Source: Trichobilharzia szidati (Eukaryota > Platyhelminthes > Trematoda > Strigeidida > Schistosomatidae). From it: a DNA stretch of 64,000 nucleotides. Of the stretch, positions 22,801 to 35,600 are shown in pieces. Location: contig OX235273.1 in NCBI GenBank assembly GCA_944472155.2, forward strand, positions 84,748,793 to 84,812,792, written 5' to 3'. Positions within the stretch are counted from its first letter, which is position 1. Every line of letters begins with the position of its first letter. The translations under genes were made by a program, and so were the position numbers. Below the pieces are notes generated by a model, which was given only the letters and a program-made list of their open reading frames with translations, did no database searches and was not told the DNA's origin.

Positions 22801-24400
22801 GGGGCGTTATCGTCCAAAATTTTTGTATGTGATTTGGTTTGAGTTCAAAATGTGACTAGTTTCACATGTGGCTATCAGAGCTTTTAACTACAGATTTGCA
22901 ATTGCATACTGACTTATTCACTGGTAATGCTCACAATAAATTCTAGAATGAACTTAAAATGGAGTGGTTCCAGTTGCATATCCCCGCTAATTGTAGCGTC
23001 GAAGTTCATTACAATGGCGGTTTATTAACACAGTGTTTTTGCGGGCTATTTGAACAAATTTTTCTCTGGTATACATACTGTTGGTGGCATAATATTCTTG
23101 GACTGCGTTACATTTGCTGCACTTTTATCAGAAAATGTTGCTTGATACTGGCATTCGCTCAATGTAATGGATTAAATAGAGGTAGCGAGTACAAAACTTA
23201 AACTGATATTACTAAATTTTCATGAAATCATGATGGTATACATTTGCCTGTTTTTTGAAACGCATTAATACCCACCGGATAAAGTCGGTGCAATTCGAAA
23301 AGGATTATGCACAGTTTCGGGCATGAAGAGAGAGGTTACAAAATCTCTCCATATCCTTTAGGTTACAGGATTTCCGGCTAGAATTGTGTAGGACCAGAAG
23401 TCAGCATTCATTTCCAATTTATTGATTTCTATTTGCGATGGACAACTAGTAGGACAATCCACCTGAAAAATGTCACTTTCATGCTGCCAACTGAGGATAT
23501 CACGTCACTGTAAGTCTTTTATATGCAAACGCTCACCACTTGGAGCCAACTGTGCGTGCATGTCACTTTATTCTCCTTCTGTCCACATGTACGAGGCTGA
23601 TTTCCATTTTTATTTCACGCACTGATATTTTTTAGTAAGTTTTTGTTTAGTCTGCAGGGCGATTCTCCATACATACTACTGCTGTACTTATTTAAAATTA
23701 CGGTATATCAAAAACGGACCTACTTTTGAGACAAGTTACTTTTGTTTTAGCGATAGAGAAACTCAAATCCTGTATAGTCAGTATTAACTAAGAATTCTGT
23801 GAACAGATGAAATCCTGCACCAGTTTTGGGTGACAAATTAATCACAAACAGTTATAAACTCAAGTGGCTGTCCCACTGACCTATACTTTTATGCAAAGAG
23901 ATAAACTATGAAGAAAGGCAGTACTCCCACTCTTCCACCTGGTGAGTTCTCCTCAAGTCTGACTGATTTTATTAAGCTGCCAGCTTCAGAAACCCACTAA
24001 GCCAAATCAGAATCTCTTATTGTTTCTAGAAGGAACTCAGAATACTGTATAGTAACCAATGCAAATCCTGCGAGGGAGTATTGTCCGTCAGACGAATGAA
24101 TGGAGTATTTATTATTCACCCAACAAATATACTAGTTATATATAGCACTGATGATTAGCAGCTACATAATATAAAATACAATTCGTCACAATAAGTAAGT
24201 AAAACCATCATACTTCTGCTCTTAATACTTCGGTCTACTTTCCACCAACAGACAACACATCACAGGAACTTCCAACCCTAATGAAAGGTAAAATACTTTA
24301 AATAAACAAACCCATCGGATGCCATTTCAGTGTTTACCACCAATGATGAATATTTATTTGATGGAGGTTAAAGCCTTGTTATGTTACTTCAACTAAGTGT
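22801..24400. other. Unassigned AT-rich sequence
   Basis: No gene, RNA or named repeat was recognised. The 80-residue frame at 22959-23201 has no domain signal. Confidence 0.3.
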
Positions 24401-24419
24401 TTACTTAAGAGCTACCGTA

Positions 24420-26170
24420 CCGTTAGTCTAACTAACACAGATACTCAACTATTAAAGGATTTTATCCGTGATGCATTGCAACTGTCAACCCAGATAAAGG
24501 TATTTCAGCTGTAGTTATGGACAGGTCAGATTATAACAATAAAGTCAATTAAAATATTAAAACAGCTCCATATGAGGAGATTAAATGATCGACAACCTTG
24601 ACTAGTTTACTAGCCGGTTCCAAGCCTGGGTAAACAGGGAAGGTTGAGCACGAGGCTAAACAGCCTGCTCCACAAAACCAATAAAACTGCTCCAGAAACT
24701 TCGATGCATAAGAAAGATACTTAAAATACAAAGAATATAAAAGGCAGTCTTATTCTTCGCTGGAATAAGGGAGGCGAAATGACACAGAAATGTATGAAGA
24801 TCCATAAGGAAAATGAAAGTGGTGATGTGCATGATGGAAATAATATAAATAATACTGAATCTAAAGCTTCTGTAATGCTGCCATATGAAGAAGGAACATC
24901 AGAAGCCCTATGTAGGTTTATGAATGGGGCTGGCATTTAAACAAACCGAATCACTAAGATACAAACTTTGTCAGCATGAGGACCCGACGGATCCAATTAA
25001 AAATGATATCATTTTATAATGCGAATTCGTCTTCCTTTCTTTATCGAAATTTATAAAAGGAAACAATTCTTGGAAAAATAATACAAATTACCAAATACCA
25101 CCCAATGACTGTGAGGTTAATTACACAGGCTACACCAGTAGATCAAAGTCAGTTAGATTATCGGCGACCTGCTTAAACTACTGGGCTACCGGAATTTCCA
25201 TCCACTACTTATTTTTCTGCATTTCCCATTATTTTAGTCAAGCAATTATATTATGTGATCACTACATGGACTCGTGCAGATATTTAATTATCTTTCAACA
25301 GAACACTGTGCAATTCCTGAAGAAAACGAAGAATAAACCCACTGATTTGGTTCGCTATTCATATGAGATAACACTACGTCATTTGATACAGTTCAGATTA
25401 CAAATTACATGTAAATCAGGTGGTACGGGGAAATATGCTGAAAATTTCTCTACAGTGTGTTTGAGTATTGTCTGGAATACAGCTTTATTATTATTTAGAA
25501 AAGTTAAGTTACAGCCAGAATGATCGATCCTGTTAAGGAAAATAATTTAAAGGAAACTCAGCCACTGCGATGCATTCACTTGCACATCATCACAAAAGAG
25601 AATGAGACAGTATTAAAAAGTAATATAGTCACGTGCAAAGAGAGGGTTGCAGTGCACCTCCAATGTTTTCAGTTTTTGTTTTACTGTATACTTGTAATAT
25701 GGGTTCTAAGCCACACTTGTTTTGTCTGACGCCATTACGTTTGCACGCTCCCTCGCTGTGCTGCCTACAAGCACACTCTTCGAGCCTGCTATTCCGCATC
25801 ACTTCAGATAAGTTGTACAATATTCCTATTTGTTAAATTTGACATTTCATCTGTGGTAAAAAAATATAATTCTTATCAGGGCAAACTACCAATTCATAAA
25901 CCTTTTTACTTCGAGTTCGTTAATCGGTACTTACACATTAGGTAGAGTACTGGTTACGGTGTTAAGAGGAGAAGTCTTTAATAAGTGCAGTTTACCTTAA
26001 GTACAACCAGCAACTTACAGGGTAATCATCGAATCGGCTGTAATGACTGAAGGACTATACGCGATATATGGGAAATTACAATGAATAACAAAGGGAAGAA
26101 ATGGATATGTAAAGTAAATTATGAGCAATAAACTGTGTTGGTAAATTAATCTAGTTATCAGGGCTGCATC
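24420..26170 (+). pseudogene. Penelope-like element relic with RT deleted
   Basis: The N-terminal PLE hallmark VNPDKGISAVVMDRSDYNNK is at about 24485-24545. The RT core is absent. The linker YEEGTSEALCRFMNGAG lies at about 24880-24938, and a GIY-YIG remnant (IPPNDCEVNYTGYTSRS) at about 25095-25150. Near 26115-26145 the segment ATTATGAGCAATAA repeats the hammerhead-like part of the PLE terminus seen at 3318. It is non-functional. Confidence 0.65.
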
Positions 26171-27865
26171 ACTGTGTGTTATTGTAACGACCAAATTTAT
26201 TCAGTGGTGGTATGAATGCAAAAAATCGATTTCTACGTTCTTCTGTATGGCCAACAAAATTTCATTGAGACACACGCTATCATGAAACGTCCCAAATGCA
26301 ATGAAAAGACAATTACTCTTCAATATTTTAGCAGTCCTATTAAAAGTTAATAATATCAAAACTGAAATTTACCCCAACATTGTCATGAGGCAGCTATACA
26401 GCAAATGTAGATTTCTAAATACAAAACAAGTACTGTAATACAAAATTAGTTCACCAAAGTTAAACTGTAAAAAGTACCTTAGAATAGAGGGGAATATTCC
26501 CTACGAGGTAGGATCAAAAGCTCTGTCCATAAGAATCACACACCAACACTTCCCGCAGTTAGTCCCGGGTCAGAATCACCTTCATTCACTCAAACAAACT
26601 CATGTCATCAAACGACACTTTGTCAATGGGCACACAACCACAAAGAGAAGTATTACAAGGACAAATGCAAATAATAAGGGTCAAAATCAACATGTGATAT
26701 GCAAATGTCAAACTAATGATTCGAAAGCTAGGGGGAAATGTATGATAATTACAAAGTTAGTTGCAACATCTAAATAAGTATAAAGATTATAAATAGATCG
26801 TCCAGGAGGAATTTTCAAAACAATTTGTCCATTACAGTTATATCACATAGAGGTATCTAATTTGGAGTCGAATTTCGCTTTGACGGCAAAATACCAAAAC
26901 TTTGGAAATAATTGCTGCCGCAATTTTATTACAGTGGACTTTGAAAAAAAACCATAAGTGGCGTATACTACAGTTTACCAGCTTGAAAAAGTGAAATTGT
27001 TTATGGCAGTATTTCTGAAGGCTACATACAGCGACAAATGGGAACCATAAATATACTTATCCCGGTCTCAAACTAAATCATTCAAACAGTTGGAAGAAGT
27101 AACATTCGAACTATCGTTCTTTCTCTCATATATAAGGATTTTTCGCACGTGCATGTAAATCGGTGGTCTGAAGGTGAAAGAGATGAATCAAGGCAACTAA
27201 AAGTGAAGAAGTTACGAGATAACTTTATATTCGTGAAATAACCAAAAGGGGGAGTAGATCATGTGAAACAGAACATAAGTATTACTAATATGCATGTAGA
27301 TTTCTTCTAAGAAGTCCGGAACTATGATTTACCATCGAAATTCCGATATAATGAACTAACTATTTGAGTAACGCATAAAAATCCACAACACAAGATTTGT
27401 CTAAAATATGGCACTGTATTACATTTAAAAATAACGAATAGAACTTGTAAACCTCAAATTGTGAGCTACCTAAACTTAATGCCGTCAAAAACACTGTCAA
27501 TTTGTGTTTTTAGGAAAACAGCAGAGCTCTGTCAATAACGGTCTACGGTCAGAAATAAACAATGCGCAAATAAAAAGACCAAGAAAAAGAGAAATGTTTA
27601 AAAAGGGGAGAAAATAAAAGGAAAATATATAGCAGACACTGTTCAACTGTAGTAAGATCATTACTACAAACCAAAGAATGTTGATGCATTAAATGAGATC
27701 ACCTTCAGTGGAAATCAATAATTACGGTGGTAGGGTAACAACATAGTAAAAAGGATATAAACTATACTACTTACTAGTGATTAGTAGTATAAATTCAATT
27801 TCGAAGAAAAATACAACGAGAATTAATTGTTCGAGACAATAAAGTCAATTTCAAAGTATTGATTT
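26171..27865. other. Unassigned AT-rich intergenic sequence
   Basis: No open frame of useful length and no recognised repeat were seen. Confidence 0.3.
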
Positions 27866-27869
27866 CGGA

Positions 27870-28060
27870 GATTTGACTGACTTAAGTGACTGAATAGTCG
27901 ACAAGCTTGTCTTCTAACCTAAGGGTCCTGGGTTCAATTCCCGGCGGAGTCATTTGGTGAGTAATTCAGAAGAGTCCCAAACAAGGACGAAACGACTGTT
28001 TCAATGGTTTACTAACTGAAGTCAGTCCGTGATCAAACTCGAAAACAGTAAAGTTACTTA
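27870..28060 (+). mobile_element. Hammerhead SINE copy (degenerate ribozyme)
   Basis: A tRNA-like head with B box GGTTCAATTCC at 27931 is followed by CAGAAGAG (27967), TCCC, AAAC, AAGGAC and GAAAC (27989), and then the family tail (TGGTTTACTAACTGAAGTC). Stem II still pairs. U4 of the hammerhead core is changed to A and no GUC cleavage triplet remains, so self-cleavage is unlikely. Confidence 0.75.
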
Positions 28061-29800
28061 GCTATCTGGCAGGTGAAATAAACTGATGAAGACAAAACAT
28101 ATACAACATGTCATTTATAAGTACAAAAGTTGTGGAAATTGGTTGTCAAAGTGATCAAATGGTTACGAACACAAAAAGTGTAGTGGGAACCAAGCTCATT
28201 CTCAAATGCAACAAATTTTGTTACAGTTCACATATACATTAGCTAACTTTTGATGTAAAAAAACAACATTTTCTATCTTCTAGCATAGGTTTAGATTCGT
28301 AAATCGATACGAATTCAACCCGACTCAACAATGTGCTTTCCTATCTCACACTGCTTCAACTGTTAGTCATAAAACATAGTGAGTAAACCAAAAAGCATAT
28401 TGAATGAAATCCAAAATGTTCTAATCACAAGTTTTAATCAGTAATTTAAGAAAATATGCGAAATCGGCTTCAGCGGAAGCTTAATACTGATGCACAGATA
28501 ATTTGTAGAAACACACGAATACAGTTATATGAAATGGAGTGCAATATGTGCAGACAGCTGCTACATTAATTACCCTTTATGAAATGAGTTCACTAGCTTG
28601 ATTACCGTATATATGGAACATGAGTGGGATGTATTCCAAGTTTTCAAGATAACCAATTAGTAGATGCAGACAGCCTAAATAATGAAAGAATTGAACACAC
28701 TGGTAACCAGAAACACACTATACTTTGACACAAACAAGAGCACGAATTACCTACTCATAGGAAATTTGATATAACAGACAATGATATCACTAGCTGCATA
28801 ACCAAGTCAGAATTATTGCAATGTACAAGTGGTGTACAGGATTTTAATGAACGTTGTCAATAAGAATATGACACATGTTAAATTGAACAGTATATTAGTA
28901 GCCAAAAATAGTTGAATTTCTAACATGGTGTTCATCCATTATTTAAACATAAGGAAAGCCCTTTTGTTTTGATCAGTTGTGTACGACAGGAAAACACGAT
29001 ATGACTAAACAGGACAATAGTATTTGGTAGAGGAATTATTTACTACTAAGTTGAAGTATAGATATGGCAAAAAGTGAGTGATAGGAGGCTCATTTTGTGA
29101 ATTAGATGACCATATTCAACGACATTCGAAGTTTTACTTTTATCATATACTTAGCCTTATTCAATATCATGAAGAAAAAGCAGTCACCATGTGATGAAAA
29201 ACAGCGGAAGATAGATTTAGACAGAGGAAGACTTACAGCTAATCATTTCGATATACAGACGAAAGGTTACTTCTGTAGAATTAAGTTAAGAAGTCACACA
29301 CTAATATGGATTAATTAGTGTATTCAGAAACATCATCTAGTATGACTTACCGAAAAACTCTGTACACGGATAACACCTGTCATTATGTGACATACAGTGG
29401 GTTCACACTAGATACTTTACTTTTGACTTTTTATACAAGGTTCGATTAATCGGTTTCACAGACTTATTCTTACAGAAGACTTAATAGTTAGTATTCTGAA
29501 GTTGCCAGTATACCTACAAAGAGTTTGTTTATATATCCTATTAGTTATCATTAGCACAAAACTATAATCACATTTCTAGCTGTTAGTACTATTGTTAAAC
29601 ACTAACATTGCAAAAACTAAATGTTAATGCTTCTCGGTTTGAATAATACTACAATGGCTTATTTAATTGACTGGATTAATATGTAACTCGAGAAGTTGTT
29701 GCTACATAATTTTATCTTATTGACAGAACCAATTTAAACAATTACTTGATTTTTCATGCTAGGAAACACCCCCAGTGGGTAGTGAAAACCATCAACAGGT
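28061..29800. other. Unassigned AT-rich intergenic sequence
   Basis: Nothing recognisable was found. The 70-residue frame at 29106-29318 has no domain signal. Confidence 0.3.
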
Positions 29801-29805
29801 CGATA

Positions 29806-30183
29806 TTAGACAATCTGGTTCAAATCGACCATAAAGCTTAGCATTGAAGAATTCTTCTCTATCATCTGTAAGATATCAAATAAATTACCAAAAGCATCCA
29901 GGTACCTAATACTCCAAACTGCAGAGGCTGCCGCAATTTGCCTAAACACAAACGGTGCTCTGTGTTCAGAGGAAGCAAGTCCAACCACCATTACTGCCCT
30001 GGCCTGCTGTAGAGTCTGAAAATTCATACATACCTTATCACGTCGGCCTTTTTTGATATGGTGCTCCATTCTGTACATATAAATTCCCCTAACTCTCGTT
30101 ATTACACCTGCAATAACTAACCTTTTGTTTTCCTGTCTAAATATAGCTGCTAACCTACATACTGATATAAATACAACGCACAT
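29806..30183 (-). other. Unrecognised 125-codon open frame
   Basis: The longest non-repeat open frame in the intergenic part. It has mixed composition with an Arg/Lys-rich middle (ITRVRGIYMYRMEHHIKKGR), then a hydrophobic/Ala-rich stretch (RQIAAASAVWSIRYLDAFG). No family was recognised. It could be a decayed exon, a retrocopy piece or chance. Confidence 0.25.
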
Positions 30184-30543
30184 AACCTGCTACCCCAAAT
30201 TTTTCCTCTCCCCTGTCCTCGACATGATCACTTATCCATCTGAAGTTTATAATCAATATGAATAAAATTTAAAATGAAGATGACTCTTGAGAATTCACTA
30301 CTACATATTTGTTGTCATTCATAATCATTTACTTTGTAATATTGGTGTTCCACTTAGTGTTATGGTGCGTCGGTGGCAATTATACATATTACCACATACA
30401 TATGTTTTAGATTATAATCTATTAACAATCTATTTGCAGATAACTTTTGGAATTCTGATGTCAATGATTCGACGTTACCTTTAAAGAAACACAAATGTTG
30501 TCAATAACAATCATTCTTGCATCATTATGGATATATAACTGTA

Positions 30544-30584
30544 GAACCTGATGATGAAGTTATCGAAAAGAATATTCTTTGTTC
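30544..30584 (+). ncRNA. Hammerhead-like hairpin motif R1
   Basis: GAAC (30544-30547) faces GTTC (30581-30584) as stem I. Next come CTGATGA (30548-30554), then GAA and a stem III AAGAA-TA-TTCTT (30568-30579), with U at the H17 position. Stem II is weak. The sequence recurs at 46052-46092 (minus), 46823-46866, 48174-48215, 36217-36257 and 54485-54524. Confidence 0.5.
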
Positions 30585-30599
30585 AGCAGTCAATCTTGT

Positions 30600-32330
30600 G
30601 AAATTTCTAATGGACATCTTTAATCAATTTCACAGTCATATATTTCCATAACCACATTTCTTCTGTTACACAAATGGAGTCGTTTAAAGATAGTGACAGA
30701 ATAACAGCGATTGTACAGTCGCTTAATTGATTGTTGAGAAACCGATAGAGAAAAGATGAATCTCATTGTACCAAAAATAGTCTTCACTCAAACTAGAGAG
30801 TCATGAGTTAGCTGTGACGAAATTAAGACAGGTCAGTGTGACGTGATACATGAAACTGCACCAGTCCAGTTCATGACAATTCAAAACGAAGAATAGTACT
30901 GAAATAGAATGATTCTATAGTTGACACAATATAAGTAAGTGTGCGAGGGAGAAGAATTTAGGTCAAGATAAGAGTTGTTTCAACCAAATTAACTGATCAT
31001 CTTGGCGATAAACATTCTTAAATATCAGTTCATAACTTCTTGTATGACTATAGCTTTACTGTCACCATGCATAATCACATCATAGCTTCCACTACCCAAT
31101 ACTGAGTTATTATTATATGCTGTTTATTTTCCTTTCTACTTCTTGGTATTTTTTCCCATTTTTAAAAATTATTTTGTGTTTTTCCTGTCTTTTTTTGCTG
31201 TTAGTGTCTTTATATTTATTTCTTTTTGAAATACTCCTTTTAAATGTTGGATAAAATTAGATGCAAATATTGTAGATATATGCTGAAAATTCCACACTGT
31301 ACCATTAGTACTGTTTCTGGAATAAAGCAAATTATTATTATTAGTAGTAAAGATGTTTGACATGTTAAAGAAAGATACAATGCAAACACATCTGAACACA
31401 CATTGTGAACGGTTTAGCAATACGTCACCTAAAATCGTCTCAAACCACTTTACCTAATATTCTAAGCGCCCCAGCCAAGCGACACACATACACCTTTTTA
31501 CATGACTAGCACTAGGATTAAGTCCCGTGTTTTGATCTGATCATTCCTTACCTTTTCTGAAGACAGTTCTCTTCCAAGAAGATGGTCCTGAGTTAATATA
31601 TTCTGGTAGCTCCAACCAGTTAAGACCCACTACAACCTCATCAACCGATTCCCAATAGGAGTGGTAATTTAATTTCACTAATATATAACGATACAAGTAT
31701 TTATTTTGAATCAGTTGACTAACAACAACAAAAATAATAATAGCAATGATTTTTACAGAATGCATAAAGAATTTAACTAATAAACAAAAAGCGTAAATTT
31801 GCCAGTTGAACAAAGGGATCACAAGCAGTTACTTAAAATCAATACTCTTTCTTCCAATGAAATGTCTGAAGAACACAAAGCATATATATATATTTATATG
31901 TGAAAGTGTAGATATTAATTAATTTGGAAATGGAGGGAGCAAATAGAAAATAAGGATATATGTATGATTAATCACTTGTACAGAATAGTAAGCAGGAATG
32001 TAGTTCGAGTCTTTTTATTATGAGGAATGATAATCTGTAGGATGTATATTTTAGGAAAGAAAAAAAGGAAAAGTAATTAGAAACGGATGACGGATTTTTA
32101 AATGAGCATATACACATATTTGATATGAAGAACATTATATTTCAATGAGCTGGTATATTTAAATACAACAGTAATAATTTTAAGCATTAAACACAGTTAC
32201 TGCATATATATGTAAATGGTTCGAAAACCATTATAGAATTTAAAAATAAAAGAAGAAACCAGCAGGTAACCAGCTAGTTCGGAGGAGAAAGAAACATGTT
32301 TATCATTGAAACAAATAAAATACAAATTCA
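30600..32330. other. Unassigned AT-rich sequence downstream of the PITPNM-like gene
   Basis: No coding region or named repeat was recognised between the hairpin motif and the polyadenylation signal of the gene. Confidence 0.3.
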
Positions 32331-32353
32331 AAAAAATAGTAATATTATTGATC

Positions 32354-32359
32354 TTTATT
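32354..32359 (-). promoter_or_regulatory. Polyadenylation signal AATAAA of the PITPNM-like gene
   Basis: AATAAA on the minus strand about 50 bases after the stop codon at 32408, giving a short 3' UTR. Position and sequence fit a functional poly(A) signal. Confidence 0.6.
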
Positions 32360-32407
32360 ATCTATGACTACTTCTGTTTAAATACAACAGCATATTCTGG
32401 TAAAAAC

Positions 32408-32647
32408 TTAGGCGTTCTCATTCTCTTTCAGAGTAGGTGATAACGTTTTGTCTGATAAAGGTGAAAATTTGGCAGAATTATTTCGAAGGAAATCAGATTC
32501 TTTCAATAAAGGTGAAGAAGGACACACAGAAGGTAAGTCAAATGGACAACAGCGGACTGCTACACTCATTGCTCCGACAGCAGGTCTAGACAAAGGATGA
32601 CCGTTCACTAACGAAGATAAATGCGCTGAATATCCATTTAACAATGG
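32408..32647 (-). CDS. PITPNM: PITPNM-like gene, terminal exon
   Basis: 79 codons and a TAA stop after a TTTTCCAG acceptor, phase 0. It begins PLLNGYSAHLSSL, matching the EGYAAHL motif at the end of the family's LNS2 domain. It then runs into a Ser/Pro-rich tail of low conservation, as in relatives. Confidence 0.82.
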   Translation of the reverse strand, partial: PLLNGYSAHLSSLVNGHPLSRPAVGAMSVAVRCCPFDLPSVCPSSPLLKESDFLRNNSAKFSPLSDKTLSPTLKENENA

Positions 32648-35600
32648 CTGGAAAACAAAAAGAAAAAAATTGTATTAACACGAGAAAATAAAATGTGCTA
32701 AAAGGGGTGATCTACTTGTTTATTAACCAGTTAACGTGACACAGTATTCCATGGCATAGTATTTTATAACAGGAAGTTATAACTAGTGATTTCCAGTTAT
32801 GTCAAAGATTCAATGATATAAGAAAAACGGCTTACAATATATGGGGAGTATTTATCCTGCATGCCAGAGTTAATGAGTAGAAAATCCGTTCATTTTATCA
32901 AAAGGTATTTTATCATTCAAATGAACTGTCGTCAAGATTTGACAGAATAGTTCTAAAATATTTGGGCGCCGAGCGAGAAGTAGACATTTGTAAAAAATTA
33001 TATTTGTAAAGTCTCAGTGAGATTGATATGAGTAATTCCAACGTTTCGTTCGGCAATCTGGTCCGAACTTCTTCAGGGAAATTAATCGAAATTAACATAA
33101 CATAGGTTTATATATAAAAAGGAACATCACTTGATTTGTAAACATTTGTCTAATCATGAGTCACTCAAAAAAGTATCAACAAGTATAATAAACAAAATTT
33201 TATGAGCTGTGATCAAAATTTGACCTCGGACTTACAAATATTGGTCTACCTTTGTTAAACACATTAAACAGAGTGTGTATGTGTGTGTGGGTAAACAGTT
33301 GTAAAACATTTCTTAACGTTTCCATAAGAATGTTAATTTCGATTAATTTCCCTGAAGAAGTTCGGACCAGATTGCCGAACGAAACGTTGGAATTACTCAT
33401 TTCAATCTCACTGAGACTTTACAAATATAATTTTTTACAAATGTATTTTATCATAATTGAAAGAATGAAAATTTAGTAAAAACTTCCGATAAAATGAAAC
33501 TAGAGTTATCTTTATATATGAACCGTAAGTACACTGCTCGCACGATACTCTCTTTACTACCTATTTGATACAATATGCTCTGATAATATTGATTTGATCC
33601 TATTGATTATCATGTGGTACTTTGAATAATTTATGTGCATACTTTTCTGATAAATAGAAGGCATATCTACTTTATGTATTATATCAGCAACAGTTGTGAA
33701 AATTGATTCCCAAAGTCATGGACGACAAAGTAATTTAACGAGACATTTACGTTTAATAAATATCTAGACTCTTCTGAAATATTATACAAATTATGAGGTA
33801 CATAAAGACATTGTTACATGGATAAATCAGCAAGTTTAGTACTTAGATTTACTTATGTATAATAAAGATATTGATAAAGACAGATAAATCTGGGAAGTTA
33901 AAGGAATAATCGGATGTATTTATGGAATTTACTAGTTAAAAGAAAGGAGAATACAAAAGAAGTGCATCACACAATTAAAAGGAAAAGTGAACTTCTATGA
34001 AAACAGTAAAATTCGAAACCTTAATTTTATATAAAAGTCAATGAAACTTAAACGAAATTGTATTGATCGAATAGATCCCATAATCGATATGGTACTATTG
34101 AAGAAGAGTAGACCTAGGTTTTTCGCTCGAAATGCTCCAAATTCGTAGCCACAGACATTTAGGTGTTATTCACTGCCTTCACACGCGTCTGCGGAGTTCA
34201 TCACAAAAGTGAAAAGGCGAACGCGAACATCTGATGATTACAACCGGATTGGTAGAAATGCAGGTCTACCTAAGGAGGCTGAAAAATCCTAATTCCAAAA
34301 CTACGGTTTAAATGAGCTTCAGAATCCGAACAAATCGAATGGAATATAGACCTGCTTTAGTCAGCGGAAACCATGGGAACGTAGCTGCTGACATTGCTCC
34401 GCTGCCATGTGGATCAGGCTGCAAGTCAAAGACTCGAAAGTTGGTCTTTAAAAATAACCACCTGCTTCGGTCTGGGCGTTTAAGCAGTATCCCAGCAATC
34501 GTACAAACTATGAGATGTTATGTGGCACATCTCTTGGTGGCCGAACGTTCCTATTCACCCACCCACTTTTGTGAAGACCACTTGCGTCACGTGAGGACAG
34601 CGAATAGGAGTTACCTGGCAGAGGCTATGAAAGCGTGGTCACATAACAGCATTTCCAGATTAAGACTGAAGCCTACCTACTCTCAGCCATACAAGATCGT
34701 TTACGGTGAAAACTGAATTAGTGCCAACACATTGTGAAATAGAGAAAGGTATCTATACTGCCTGAATACAACTACAGCTATAACTAACTTAATTCATTGA
34801 CAGTAGTCTAGGAGTCGACTAGGAGTAAACGTTATCACTAAATACTCTTCTGTTTAATAATGGAATGTAAACTTTGCTAACTGTATGCTCATTTCAAGTA
34901 TTGTCTTTTTAAGAGCATCGTAAAATGTAACTGCTTTATAAGCATCAATATAATTAACATTGTGATCAACTGGTTTTAGACACAAACTGTGTTTTCTTCG
35001 ACTGTTGTTTTATATATCATGCTTCCAGTTTATTTATTCTACACATACGCTATATTGCTGTCATTAGATTTAATTGGATGCCTATTTTTGTATCCAGTTC
35101 AAATTGCACTACTAAAAATGCTCATTAAGATAAAATTACTCTTATTTCCATATTATACTCTTTGATAAGGAAGGTATCAAAAAACAGATATTTAATGAAC
35201 AACATTGATTTATAGCTAGACACAATTCTGTGTGTGCACTACTATCAAATATTAAAATACCATGTTATGTAATGTACACATATATAACTCAAAGTAGGAC
35301 GAAATGGTTCAATATTAGTGTGACTGTTCGAAATAAGAGACAAAACAATTTTTATAGTAGGGGGTGGGGGGCGGGTAGGAACGTTTACACATAGAAGGCG
35401 ATCACAGTAACTAATGTTGAACTTACGTTACATGAGTAGTATACTCTGATAAATGCTTAAAATGTAGACTGAATAGCTACTAACTAGAGAACTTCGTATA
35501 TTATTAACTTTTCAAGTTTTGCATTTAGCTTATCCAGCTGGAGTTGGTNNNNNNNNNNNNNNNNNNNNNNNNNNNNNNNNNNNNNNNNNNNNNNNNNNNN

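Noticed and set aside
30367..30380. Third family-T SINE, from TGCGTCGGTGGCA
   Set aside because: Only about 13 bases match; there is no B box or body.
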